64,000 bases of DNA. Origin: Rhodospirillales bacterium (GTDB lineage: Bacteria > Pseudomonadota > Alphaproteobacteria > Rhodospirillales > Shumkoniaceae). Of the stretch, positions 53,829 through 62,424 are shown one piece after another (within the stretch, counting starts at the first letter, position 1; every line of letters begins with the position of its first letter). Location of the stretch: contig JANQJG010000214.1 of NCBI GenBank assembly GCA_028281785.1, positions 62,001 to 126,000 on the forward strand, given 5' to 3'. The notes beneath the pieces were generated by a model. It was not told the DNA's origin and made no database searches. It saw only the letters and a list, made by a program, of their open reading frames with translations. The position numbers and the translations under genes are program-made.

Positions 53829-55283
53829 TCAGGTCGCGGCCGCCTCGCCATAGCGGCTCTGGCCCCAGAAACCGGGACGCAGTTCCAGAAGCCGGCGCAG
53901 ATCGGTGCGGTCCAGCATGGCCTCGGTTTCGCGCTGGGCGAAGTCGAGAACCTCCGCCTCGTCGACCGTCTTCACCTGCCGGTTCTCCATAAGCACCTGG
54001 CCGTTCACGAGGACCGTGTCGACATCCGACCCGCTGACGAAATAGGCGACACGCGAGAGTGCCATGTTGAGCGGATAGAGATGCGGTTTGGCCATGTCGA
54101 TGAGGATGATGTCGGCCTTCTTGCCCGGCTCGAGCGACCCGATCTGGTCGTCGAGGCCAAGCCCGCGCGCGGCATCGATCGTCAGCATTTCCAGCACCTT
54201 TCCCGGCGGCAGATAGCTCTCGTCCCGGAAGTGGAAGCGGTGGTAATGCATGCAGTGGGACATGTGGCGGAACATGTCGTAGCTGCGGTCGGGCGCGGTT
54301 CCGTCGGAGCCCAGCATCACCGTGACCCCGAGATCGAGCAGCTCGGTCACCGGGCAACGGCCGCGAACGGACATGATGGCGCTGGGATTGTGGACCACGC
54401 GGGTGTCGGTCTCGCGAACCGCCGCGATGTCCTCCTCGGTCAGGTCGACACAGTGCGACATGAAGGCGTCCGGCCCGAGGATGTCGAAGTTTTCGCGGGC
54501 AAAGGCGATGCTGCCGCTTTTGTGGCCGTCCTGGGTGAACAGCACGGAATATTGGTGGGAGAGGTCGCGCACCGCCTTGGCCTGCGCCTTGATCTCGTCG
54601 AGCGCGGCGGCGGAGAGCGCTCGCCCGTCCCGGCCATAGACCGGAAGCTGGAGGCAGATCTGGATGCGGTTGTCGGAAGCGCCGTGCCAGCGCTGGATCA
54701 GGGTTTCGCAGGTCGCGAGGATATCGTCCATGGAGATCGGGACGTCGCGGCGGTTCCCGCCCTCCCAGCGGGCGTAGTTACGCGGGAAAGGCGGCCGGCA
54801 CGGCCCGACGGCGAGGAAATTGCGGACGCCCACCCGTTCGACCGCCTCGCAGTGGCGGTCGCCGAAGGCCGGGTCGTCCGTCCGCATGATGCTGTCGCCG
54901 CCGCCAAAATACGAAACCCCCGTCGTGGTGCCGCATTTCAGGCGCTCCAGGGCGGAAAGCAGGGCCTCGGCGTGCCAGAACTCCTCGGTCGAGCCGACGG
55001 TGTAGATCTTTTCGCACGCCTCGAACCAGGCCTGGGAGTCGTCGCAGCCCATGGTCTTGACCAGACCGTGTCCGGCATGGGCATGGGCGTCGATCAGCCC
55101 CGGCATCACCACCTTGCGATTCGCGTCGATGATTCGGGCGGCCGGGTGCGCCGCCGCGAGATCGGCGCTCGGGCCGACCGCGACAATGCCGTCCCCGTCG
55201 ATCGCCACGGCGCCGTCATCTATGACCCGACGCTCCGAATCCATGGTGACGACGATGCCGCCCGTGATCAGAATATCCGCCAT
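53829..55283 (-). CDS. Guanine-deaminase/ATZ-like amidohydrolase with an altered metal site
   Basis: From the ATG at 55283, behind GGGAGG, the protein has 484 residues. H67 and H69 (LIDAHAHAG), H277 (MSHCVDLTEED), the strand-7 HNPSAIMSVRG and D327 (LGSDGTAPD) are as expected. However, the strand-5 segment that should read THxxE is FTQDGHKSGS, with Q251 in place of the metal His; H254 might substitute. It is not close to the four tandem copies at 39.6-45.4 kb. It starts downstream of TRAP system 3, which presumably feeds it. Confidence 0.87.
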   Translation of the reverse strand: MADILITGGIVVTMDSERRVIDDGAVAIDGDGIVAVGPSADLAAAHPAARIIDANRKVVMPGLIDAHAHAGHGLVKTMGCDDSQAWFEACEKIYTVGSTEEFWHAEALLSALERLKCGTTTGVSYFGGGDSIMRTDDPAFGDRHCEAVERVGVRNFLAVGPCRPPFPRNYARWEGGNRRDVPISMDDILATCETLIQRWHGASDNRIQICLQLPVYGRDGRALSAAALDEIKAQAKAVRDLSHQYSVLFTQDGHKSGSIAFARENFDILGPDAFMSHCVDLTEEDIAAVRETDTRVVHNPSAIMSVRGRCPVTELLDLGVTVMLGSDGTAPDRSYDMFRHMSHCMHYHRFHFRDESYLPPGKVLEMLTIDAARGLGLDDQIGSLEPGKKADIILIDMAKPHLYPLNMALSRVAYFVSGSDVDTVLVNGQVLMENRQVKTVDEAEVLDFAQRETEAMLDRTDLRRLLELRPGFWGQSRYGEAAAT

Positions 55284-55424
55284 GCTGCCTCCCCCTCTTT
55301 CTTGCAAAGTGGAACCAAGCCAAGGCTCCGCCCCGGGACGCAACATAATCGGTAATCCACGGTCGCGTCGATATCTCAAAGCACCGCACCGGGGCAGCCG
55401 ACGTTTCGTTTCGCGCAAAGCGTG

Positions 55425-56747
55425 CTATCTCAGAAGCTCCGTCACGCCGGGGAAGAACAGCACGATCGCCAGAACCACCGCCTGAAGAATAATGAAGGGC
55501 CAAACGCTCGCGAATATTCGGTTTAGTGTGACGCCGGGCGGGGCCACGCTCTTCAGGAAGAACGCGGCGGGACCGAAGGGCGGCGACAGGAAGGAAACCT
55601 GCATGTTGACGCAGAACAGGATGCCGAACCAGACGGGATCGAAGCCGAGTTTCTCGATGATCGGGATATAGACCGGCATGGTCAGCAGCGCGATTCCCAC
55701 CCAGTCGAGGAACATGCCGAGCACGAGCAGAATGCCCATCATCACCATGACGATGCCGATCGCCGGCAGATCGATGGACAGGAAAAGGTTCTCGATGAAA
55801 CGGATTCCGCCCATCAGACTGTAAACGCCGATCAGCGCGCTGGCCCCGATGCCGATCCAAATGATCATCCCGCAGGTTTGGATGGTCTGCTTCAGGCTGT
55901 CGTACAATAGCTCCCATGAGAATTCGCCGCGCACAATGGTCGCCAGAATCATCCCCGCTGCGCCGACACAGGCGGACTCGGTGACGGACGCGACGCCCAT
56001 GTAGATGCTGCCCAATACGCAAAACGCGACGAAAACGGGAAGCCCCACCCGCAAGACGAAGGGCATCCGGTGCCGATTCTCGACTGGCGCGGGATTGGCC
56101 GCTCCGCCGCTCGCATCCAGAACGGTTCGGGGGGCAAGGTCGGGGTTTATCCAGCACCGAATCAGAACGTAGGAGATGTAAAGGCCGGCAAGGATCAGGG
56201 CCGGGATGACGGCGGCGGCGAACAGGTCGGCGATCGAGACATTGGCCACGAGGCCATAAAGCACGAGTACGATCGAGGGCGGAACCATGGTGCCCAGCGC
56301 CCCGCCGGCGCAGACGACGCCGATGGCCAGCTTATCCTGGTATCCGAGCCGAAGCATCTGCGGCAATGCGAGCATGCCGAGCAGGACGATCTCGCCACCA
56401 ATGATCCCCGACATCGCCGCGAGGAATACGGCGACAACCAGGGTCTGGACGGCGACCCCGCCGCGAACCCGGCGCGAGATCAAGCTCATGGTGTCGTAGA
56501 GGTCGCGTGCGATTCCCGACCGGTCCATGACCGCGGCCATCAGCACGAACATGGGGACGGATACGAAAATGTACTGAGTGACGAAGGTATAGACGCGGGA
56601 GATGATCAGCCCCACGCCGTTCATTCCGAAGAAGGTATAGCCGAGGACGAGGGCGATCAGCCCGGTCACGAAGGCCAGCGGCAAGCCGACGAGAAGCAGC
56701 AGAATGACAGCCGCGACGATGAGGATGGTGATCGTGCCGAGGTCCAT
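55425..56747 (-). CDS. dctM: TRAP transporter large membrane subunit (DctM), system 3
   Basis: The 440-residue protein has the second DctM subtype motifs: FLAAMSGIIGGEIVLLGMLALPQML, GTMVPPSIVLVLYGLVANVS and QVSFLSPPFGPAAFFLKSV. Its nearest relative in the window is the system 4 DctM, which shares long stretches, including the SGIIGGE and FLSPPFGPAAF segments. GAGGGA precedes the ATG, 9 bp after dctQ. Confidence 0.94.
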   Translation of the reverse strand: MDLGTITILIVAAVILLLLVGLPLAFVTGLIALVLGYTFFGMNGVGLIISRVYTFVTQYIFVSVPMFVLMAAVMDRSGIARDLYDTMSLISRRVRGGVAVQTLVVAVFLAAMSGIIGGEIVLLGMLALPQMLRLGYQDKLAIGVVCAGGALGTMVPPSIVLVLYGLVANVSIADLFAAAVIPALILAGLYISYVLIRCWINPDLAPRTVLDASGGAANPAPVENRHRMPFVLRVGLPVFVAFCVLGSIYMGVASVTESACVGAAGMILATIVRGEFSWELLYDSLKQTIQTCGMIIWIGIGASALIGVYSLMGGIRFIENLFLSIDLPAIGIVMVMMGILLVLGMFLDWVGIALLTMPVYIPIIEKLGFDPVWFGILFCVNMQVSFLSPPFGPAAFFLKSVAPPGVTLNRIFASVWPFIILQAVVLAIVLFFPGVTELLR

Positions 56748-56756
56748 GCCGATCCC

Positions 56757-57293
56757 TCAATCGCCGCGTTTGCGGATCAGCCGGACGAGATGTAGGATCG
56801 CCTGGACGGTCATCAGGATCACGACCAGTAACAGAAATCCTTTTAAAATCGCGGGAGAGACCGAGTTCCATGCCGACCCGGTGGTCTCGAGCCGGAACTC
56901 CCCGCGCGGCGTGAACCACGCCTTTCTGGACATGCCCCAGGCGGCCGCGGCGAGCATGCCCATATAGACCAGAACGACCGTGACATTGAAGAAATCGGCC
57001 AGCCGGCGGTAGCGCGGTGGCAGGGCCTCGTAGAGCAGCGTGATCCGAATGTGCTCGTTCTTGGCCAGGCAGTAGGCGCCACCGTACATCAGGCAAAGGC
57101 CGACGATCAGGATCGTGCTCTCATGCACCCAGGCAGTCGGCGAGCCGAACGCATAGCGGCTGACCACCTCGGAAATACTGATGACGACGGCGACCAGAAA
57201 CAGAACGCTCAACACGTTGCCGAACCGCACGACCCATCGGTCCAGAATACCTTCCGGTTCGGCCCCGATTCTGTCTTTGAAGGAGCTGGGCAT
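56757..57293 (-). CDS. dctQ: TRAP transporter small membrane subunit (DctQ), system 3
   Basis: The 178-residue protein has four hydrophobic segments and the segment VVSRYAFGSPTAWVHESTILIVG near residue 45, a variant of the Q-subunit motif shared with system 4 (SRYLFNSPTSWVHE). This subtype goes with the 440-residue DctM subtype. Confidence 0.92.
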   Translation of the reverse strand: MPSSFKDRIGAEPEGILDRWVVRFGNVLSVLFLVAVVISISEVVSRYAFGSPTAWVHESTILIVGLCLMYGGAYCLAKNEHIRITLLYEALPPRYRRLADFFNVTVVLVYMGMLAAAAWGMSRKAWFTPRGEFRLETTGSAWNSVSPAILKGFLLLVVILMTVQAILHLVRLIRKRGD

Positions 57294-57314
57294 GATATCC
57301 GCAGGCCCTCAAAT

Positions 57315-57345
57315 CCGCCGCCCGGGCGGCACGCCCGGGCGGCGG
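57315..57345 (-). terminator. Intercistronic hairpin after dctP, system 3
   Basis: CCGCCGCCCGGGCG at 57315-57328 pairs perfectly with CGCCCGGGCGGCGG at 57332-57345 around a 3-base loop, and a T-A pair at 57314/57346 extends it. This is the strongest stem in the window. It begins 24 bases after the dctP stop and precedes dctQ. No U-run. Confidence 0.75.
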
Positions 57346-57368
57346 AATCAAAGGCTGTTCGGTGGAGC

Positions 57369-58409
57369 CTAGATCTTACCCGTGGCCTTCAGATGCGCGA
57401 TGATCGCATCATACACCTTCGTCGACATTTCGGAACGGGCGGCATAGCCCTCCCAAACCTTCTGCGCGATCTGGCGAAACTTGACCTTCTCGCTTTCGGG
57501 CCAGGACACGATGTTGACGTTTTTGTCCGTGAGGGCTTCGGCCGCGACCTTGGCATCGGCCAATTCCAACTCGCCGGCATAGCGAAACGAGAAATCGACA
57601 ACCGCAGAGTTAAGGATCTGCTTCAGATCGTCCGGCAGACCGTCATAGATCTCCTTGTTCATGGAGACCTCGATGGTCGGCATCGAATGGAAACCCGGAT
57701 GGACAGGGTTCGGGGCGACCTTGTGCAGGCCGGAGCTGTGGTTGACCGAGAAGACGGTGGCATCAGCGGCGTCGATCACACCCTTGTCGAGGGAGGTATA
57801 GACCTCCGAGAAGGGCAGGTTGACCGGCGCCGCGCCGGCGGCAGCGAACACGTCCTGCACCATGCCCTCGGGCGCGCGCATCTTCAGGCCCTGCAGGTCA
57901 TCGACGCCCTTGAGCAGCTTCTTGGAAACGAAGGCCTCGAGGCCAGTCGTGCCGGCACCAAGGAACTGAAGGCCATACTGGTTGTGCAGCTCGTTGAAGA
58001 GCTCCTTCCCGCCCCCATAGTAGATGAAAAGATAGAGCTCGTTCGGGCTGCCCCAGGCGCCGACGAAGTTCCCGAGCAGCGCGTAAGCGGGATCCCGTCC
58101 TGCCCAGTACGAAGCATCGGTGATGTGGCCCGTCAGAATTCCCGAGCCCACGGCGTCGAGCGTTTCCTTGTAGTCGACGACGCTGCCGACGGGCAGAACG
58201 TCGATCTTGATACGGCCGCCCGTGAGGGCGCTGACCCGATCGCTCCAAAAGGCTTTCTGGATCTCGTAATTCGCCTCGCCGGCTTGGTTTGAACTCTGGA
58301 ACGTCCATTCATAGTCCGCGGCAAGGGACGGCGCCGCAGCCATCGCCGCCCCGACGACGCCAGCCGCAATCGTCCCGATGAATTGCCGTTTGGATAGAAA
58401 GATACCCAT
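57369..58409 (-). CDS. dctP: TRAP transporter solute-binding protein (DctP), system 3
   Basis: The ATG at 58409, behind GGAGAG, gives 346 residues. The N-terminus has SKRQFIGTIAAGVVGAAMAA, a Lys-Arg version of a Tat-like signal, cleaved near SLAA. The binding-site segments LKMRAPEGMVQ and EVYTSLDKGVIDAADATVF match the subfamily of TRAP proteins for 2-oxo acids and related carboxylates. The same phrases occur in system 4. Confidence 0.92.
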   Translation of the reverse strand: MGIFLSKRQFIGTIAAGVVGAAMAAAPSLAADYEWTFQSSNQAGEANYEIQKAFWSDRVSALTGGRIKIDVLPVGSVVDYKETLDAVGSGILTGHITDASYWAGRDPAYALLGNFVGAWGSPNELYLFIYYGGGKELFNELHNQYGLQFLGAGTTGLEAFVSKKLLKGVDDLQGLKMRAPEGMVQDVFAAAGAAPVNLPFSEVYTSLDKGVIDAADATVFSVNHSSGLHKVAPNPVHPGFHSMPTIEVSMNKEIYDGLPDDLKQILNSAVVDFSFRYAGELELADAKVAAEALTDKNVNIVSWPESEKVKFRQIAQKVWEGYAARSEMSTKVYDAIIAHLKATGKI

Positions 58410-58777
58410 CTTCGCTCTCCTGTTTTGTGCTTCCTCTCGTTTGGCCGCCGCATGAGCCGGCGCGGATTTCCTCCTTTTGACCACGCATCGGCAGCCAAAA
58501 GCCGCGCGCCAGCCTTCGCGTGATCCACCGGCAATCATTGGGACGGGTCCGACACCCGGCGGAAGTCGTAATTCCCGCTTCTTTAGACGTGTGTCAGGGA
58601 CTTACCTCCGCTGCAAATTGGGGCGCAGTTCCGCCGCGCCTCCTGATAACGTTATGATCATTATACCAGTTGCCGGAAGCAGTCAATCGCGATCTCCGGA
58701 TGGGCCAAGCGGAACGGAATCAACCGTACGGCAAACCGGCCCCGGGGTCGTTGAAACAGCGTTTACTTTTTTTTGGA
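58410..58777 (-). promoter_or_regulatory. 368-bp control region of the TRAP 3/amidohydrolase operon
   Basis: No gene is present. On the minus strand TTGACT (58686-58681) and a perfect TATAAT (58665-58660) are 15 bases apart, and the -10 is extended (TGG before it). A perfect palindrome ATAACGTTAT at 58655-58646 lies across the expected start of transcription. The leader to dctP is about 240 bases. The region also follows the end of system 4; no U-run hairpin terminates that operon. Confidence 0.7.
58646..58686 (-). promoter_or_regulatory. Extended -10 promoter with operator at the start site
   Basis: The order -35 TTGACT, TGGTATAAT, then ATAACGTTAT would allow simple repression by steric block. 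The palindrome differs from both LacI operators in the window, so its regulator is probably encoded elsewhere; an FCD-type GntR protein is one possibility. Confidence 0.65.
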
Positions 58778-60091
58778 TTACAGAACGAACAGGGCGATCT
58801 GCGGAAAGGCCACGACCAGCGACAAGACGATGAGCTGCATGATGATGAACGGCCAGACGGAGCGGAAGATATCCGTCAGTTCGATGCCGGGAGGCGCCAC
58901 GCTCTTGAGGTAGAAGGCGGCGGGGCCGAAGGGCGGGCTGAGGAACGAGACCTGCATGTTGATGCAGAACAGCACGCCGAACCAGATCGGATCATACCCC
59001 AGATCGATGATGATGGGCACGAAGATGGGCATGCACAGCAGCGCGATGCCGATCCAATCCAGAAACATGCCGAGGAAGATCAGGATCACCATCATCATCA
59101 GAATGACGAAGATGGGCTCCACGTTCTGGCCGACGATCAGTTCCTTGATGAAGCTGTCGCCCCCCATCAGGTTGTAGACACCGATGATCATGGTGGCGCC
59201 GATGCCGACCCAGATGATCATGCCCACCGTGCGCATGGTCTGCTTGAGGGATTCCCACACGATGGCGAGGGTGAGTTCGCGCCGGTAAAGTGCCGCCAGC
59301 ACCACTGCTACCACGCCGACGCAGGCGGATTCGGTAACCGAGGCGATGCCGCCATAGATGCTGCCCAGCACCCATACGGCGATCAACAGCGGAATCAGGA
59401 TGTCGCGGAAGACCTTGATCATGTCATCCCGGGTCAGGCTTTCCATTTCCTCCTTTTTCATGGCCGGGCCGTATTCGGGGCGGAACCAGCACAGCACCAG
59501 GATGTAGGTGATGTAGAGGGCGGCCAGCAGGAAGGCGGGCGGGAATGCGGCCAGGAACAGATCGCCGACCGAAACGCTGGCGGATAGGCCGTAGATGATC
59601 AGCACGATGCTGGGCGGCACCATGGTGCCCAGCGCCCCGCCGCCGACCACGGTGCCGATGGCGAGGTTCTGGTTGTAGCCGAGGCGTAGCATTTGCGGCA
59701 GGGCCAGCATGCCCAGCAGCACGGTTTCGCCGCCGATGATCCCCGACATGGCCGCCATCAGCACGGCGACGCACATGCTCTGCACCGCGACGCCACCCCG
59801 GATTTGCCCGGCGATGACCCGCATGGCGTTGTAGAGATCCTTGGCGATGCCTGTCTTGTCCAGCATCGACGCCATCAGCACGAACATCGGCACGGCCACG
59901 AACACGTAAGAAGTGGTGAAATCCGTGACCCGCGCGGCCACCATCTGGAACATGTTGGCCGTGTCGAACCAGAAATAAGAGATCGTCAGCGCGATCAAGC
60001 CGGTCAGGAAGCCCAGCGGCGTGCCCACGGCCAGCAGCATGATCATGGAAACGAAGATGAGGACCGTCGTCGGCCCGATACCGAAGTCCAT
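58778..60091 (-). CDS. dctM: TRAP transporter large membrane subunit (DctM), system 4
   Basis: I use the ATG at 60091, which aligns with the start of the system 3 paralogue (MDxG); a TTG at 60097 is better spaced from GGAG and could be used instead. The 437-residue protein has MAAMSGIIGGETVLLGMLALPQML, GTMVPPSIVLIIYGLSASVS and QVSFLSPPFGPAAFYLKSV. High similarity to the system 3 subunit over its whole length indicates duplication of the operon. Confidence 0.94.
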   Translation of the reverse strand: MDFGIGPTTVLIFVSMIMLLAVGTPLGFLTGLIALTISYFWFDTANMFQMVAARVTDFTTSYVFVAVPMFVLMASMLDKTGIAKDLYNAMRVIAGQIRGGVAVQSMCVAVLMAAMSGIIGGETVLLGMLALPQMLRLGYNQNLAIGTVVGGGALGTMVPPSIVLIIYGLSASVSVGDLFLAAFPPAFLLAALYITYILVLCWFRPEYGPAMKKEEMESLTRDDMIKVFRDILIPLLIAVWVLGSIYGGIASVTESACVGVVAVVLAALYRRELTLAIVWESLKQTMRTVGMIIWVGIGATMIIGVYNLMGGDSFIKELIVGQNVEPIFVILMMMVILIFLGMFLDWIGIALLCMPIFVPIIIDLGYDPIWFGVLFCINMQVSFLSPPFGPAAFYLKSVAPPGIELTDIFRSVWPFIIMQLIVLSLVVAFPQIALFVL

Positions 60092-60103
60092 CAACAAGGC
60101 GCG

Positions 60104-60682
60104 CTACTCCTTACCGTCGACGGGTCTTGCCACATAGGTTCCGTCGAACACCGCCTTGCGGATGGCGAGGTGGCGGATGTAGTGGAGCACCACGAGGACG
60201 AAGAACACGATGCAAGCGGCCAGCAGAAAGCCCTTGTTGATTGCCGGAAACGGTGAATCCAGCGCCGTGCCCGAGGTTTGCATGTGGAACGTGCCGTTGG
60301 GCCGGAAGAACGCGTCATAGGCGGAAAAATAGGCGCCGTACAACAGCATCGAGACGAAGACGAAGACCAGATTGTTGACGATGAAGGTCGTCCACCAGCG
60401 ACTTTTGGCGCCGAAACGGTTGACGATGAACACCATGGCGATGTGGCGGTCGGAGGCATAGCAGAAAACGCCGCCGAAGATCAGGCACAGGCTGATCAGG
60501 AAGGTCGTCGTCTCATGCACCCAACTGGTGGGGGAATTGAACAGATAGCGCGATACGACCTCGAAGAAAGAGATGCAGACGACGACGGCGAAGATCACCG
60601 CCATGCCGTGCCCGATCTTGATGATAGCGCGGTCGACGCGGTCGACGAATGCCACGATTGCGCTGATCACGGTGTTGTCCAC
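60104..60682 (-). CDS. dctQ: TRAP transporter small membrane subunit (DctQ), system 4
   Basis: The 192-residue protein has four hydrophobic segments and FEVVSRYLFNSPTSWVHETTTFL near residue 40, matching system 3. An N-terminal extension of about 15 residues distinguishes it. Its last codons contain the ribosome binding site of dctM. Confidence 0.92.
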   Translation of the reverse strand: MDNTVISAIVAFVDRVDRAIIKIGHGMAVIFAVVVCISFFEVVSRYLFNSPTSWVHETTTFLISLCLIFGGVFCYASDRHIAMVFIVNRFGAKSRWWTTFIVNNLVFVFVSMLLYGAYFSAYDAFFRPNGTFHMQTSGTALDSPFPAINKGFLLAACIVFFVLVVLHYIRHLAIRKAVFDGTYVARPVDGKE

Positions 60683-60699
60683 TCAAAGGCAAGAAAAGT

Positions 60700-60726
60700 C
60701 CGCGGGCCGGTCGGACCGGCCCGCGG
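60700..60726 (-). terminator. Intercistronic hairpin after dctP, system 4
   Basis: CCGCGGGCCGGT at 60700-60711 pairs perfectly with ACCGGCCCGCGG at 60715-60726 around a 3-base loop. It begins 12 bases after the dctP stop and precedes dctQ. The sequence is unrelated to the system 3 hairpin although the flanking genes are paralogues. Confidence 0.7.
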
Positions 60727-60737
60727 GGCATATCATA

Positions 60738-61742
60738 TTACATTTGGCCTTGCGACTTCAGATAGGCCACGAGGGAGTCATAGTACCTCTTGCCGATTTC
60801 CGATTCGGCGGCAATCTCATCCCAGATCTTGATGGCGTGCTGACGCACCTTGATCAGTTCCTCTTCTTCCCAAGCGATCGGGGTGATGCCCTTTTCGAGC
60901 GCCTCGCCAACGGCCAGGCGATCTTCGTAATGGGCGCTGATCAGCGAATCGAGGGCTAGGCCCTTGGCATAACGTTTCAGGAATTCCTGGTCGTTCGACG
61001 ACAGCTTTTCCCATTCCTTGAGGTTCATGAACATGTGAACTGTCGGCGAAGAGTGGAAGCCCGGATAGATCGGGTATTTCGCGATATCGTTCACGCCCTG
61101 CTTCTGGTTATTGGCGAAGTTGGAGTAATCCGCCGCGTCGATCACGCCCTTGTCGAGCGAGGTATAGACTTCCGAACCGGGCAGGTTCACCGGCGCCGCG
61201 CCGAAGGACGCGAACAGCTTGGTCACCGGACCGCTCGGGGCGCGCATCTTGACACCCTCGAAATCCTCGATCTTACGCAGAGGTTTTTTCGACACGAAGG
61301 ATTCGGAGCCGGTGACGGCAACGCCGAACAGCTTCGCGCCCCATTCGTTCAGGATCGAGTCGACGACTTCCATGCCGCCGCCATAGTAATAATACTTCAG
61401 GATGTCTTCATCGGAGGCCCAGGCGCTGATGGTGTTGCCGATCAGGCCGAAGCCGGGATCCTCGCCGGCGAAGGTTGCGGTCGTCGTCAGCGCGCCCTGA
61501 ATGATGTTGTTGTGCACGCCTTTCAATAGATCGTCCGACTTGACCACCGCGTTCAGCGGCAGCAGATCGATCTTGAAGCGGCCGTTGGAAGCGGCCTCGA
61601 TGCCATCGCACCAGTCTTTCTGAACGACAAACACCTGCTCGCCGGAGCCGTTCGAGCTTCCGAACTTCCAGTTGATTTCGGCAGCCGAGGCGGCCGTCGC
61701 GGCAAAGACCGCGATGGCGGACAGTGCAAGGATCTGTTTCAT
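60738..61742 (-). CDS. dctP: TRAP transporter solute-binding protein (DctP), system 4
   Basis: The 334-residue protein has a Sec signal peptide (MKQILALSAIAVFAATAA, cleaved after SAA), unlike the Tat-like one in system 3. The mature part has VKMRAPSGPVTKLFASFGAAPVN and EVYTSLDKGVIDAADYS, shared with system 3 and with 2-oxo-acid-binding TRAP proteins. GAGGAGG precedes the ATG. The gene follows the racemase-like gene by 16 bp, so it is inside a transketolase-racemase-TRAP operon. Confidence 0.93.
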   Translation of the reverse strand: MKQILALSAIAVFAATAASAAEINWKFGSSNGSGEQVFVVQKDWCDGIEAASNGRFKIDLLPLNAVVKSDDLLKGVHNNIIQGALTTTATFAGEDPGFGLIGNTISAWASDEDILKYYYYGGGMEVVDSILNEWGAKLFGVAVTGSESFVSKKPLRKIEDFEGVKMRAPSGPVTKLFASFGAAPVNLPGSEVYTSLDKGVIDAADYSNFANNQKQGVNDIAKYPIYPGFHSSPTVHMFMNLKEWEKLSSNDQEFLKRYAKGLALDSLISAHYEDRLAVGEALEKGITPIAWEEEELIKVRQHAIKIWDEIAAESEIGKRYYDSLVAYLKSQGQM

Positions 61743-61758
61743 GGTGTTCCTCCTCTAC

Positions 61759-62415
61759 TTAGTTATTGATCAAATTGGCCAGCCCCTGCATCCCGGATTC
61801 GAAGCTGGTCAGCACGGTTTTCCCGGTCTTCTCAATTACCGCGGGCGCTAGCCGCGCCATGGTCGCCTGTGCGAACACGATGACATCGGCGGTTTCCGCG
61901 ACCTTGATGGCCGTGCTCATCAGAATCTCGTCATGGGCGTCGCGTTCCCCGTCCATCAGCTTCTCGAACGCGCCCGCGGCAAGGTTCTCGGAAACGTTCA
62001 TGGGTTTGCTCGCCTCGTTTCCGCACCGCCGAATAAGCTCGCTGGTCGGGCCCAAGGTGGTCGCGACGGTCGCGATGACGCCAACATCCGTTGCCAATTC
62101 AACGGCCTTCTCGGCCATCGGCCGATCGATACGAAAAACCGGGACGTCGATCAGCTTGGCGACATCCTCCGCCGCCTGCCCGACCGAGGAGCACTGATTC
62201 AGAATGACATCGGCGCCGCAATCCTGGGCGACGCTGAAGATGCGATAGAGGGTACGGCGGATATGCGGGGTCACGCCATCATTGGCAATGACCTGCTTGA
62301 TCATGTCACCGTCATTGATCTGAACCAGTTTGTGGCCGGCGCAGTACTTCTCGAAGAACTCGTTCGTGAGGTCGAAGAGCACGTGGTTGGAATTGACGGA
62401 GTATACGAGGGCCAT
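61759..62415 (-). CDS. Asp/Glu/hydantoin racemase-family protein lacking the second catalytic Cys
   Basis: The 218-residue protein has the two-domain fold of the Asp/Glu racemase superfamily. The first catalytic Cys region is present (ILNQCSSVGQ, C75), but the place where a second Cys (GCT-like) should stand reads VFAQATMARLAP, with Ala184 and no Cys. A two-base racemase needs both Cys, so it may be a one-base racemase/epimerase, a decarboxylase or isomerase of the same fold, or a non-catalytic protein. It sits 9 bp after a transketolase gene. Confidence 0.8.
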   Translation of the reverse strand: MALVYSVNSNHVLFDLTNEFFEKYCAGHKLVQINDGDMIKQVIANDGVTPHIRRTLYRIFSVAQDCGADVILNQCSSVGQAAEDVAKLIDVPVFRIDRPMAEKAVELATDVGVIATVATTLGPTSELIRRCGNEASKPMNVSENLAAGAFEKLMDGERDAHDEILMSTAIKVAETADVIVFAQATMARLAPAVIEKTGKTVLTSFESGMQGLANLINN

Positions 62416-62424
62416 TTCTTCCTC

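Noticed and set aside
58767..58774. Run of eight T as a terminator
   Set aside because: On the plus strand no gene precedes it, and on the minus strand it reads as A; no stable hairpin adjoins it in a useful orientation.
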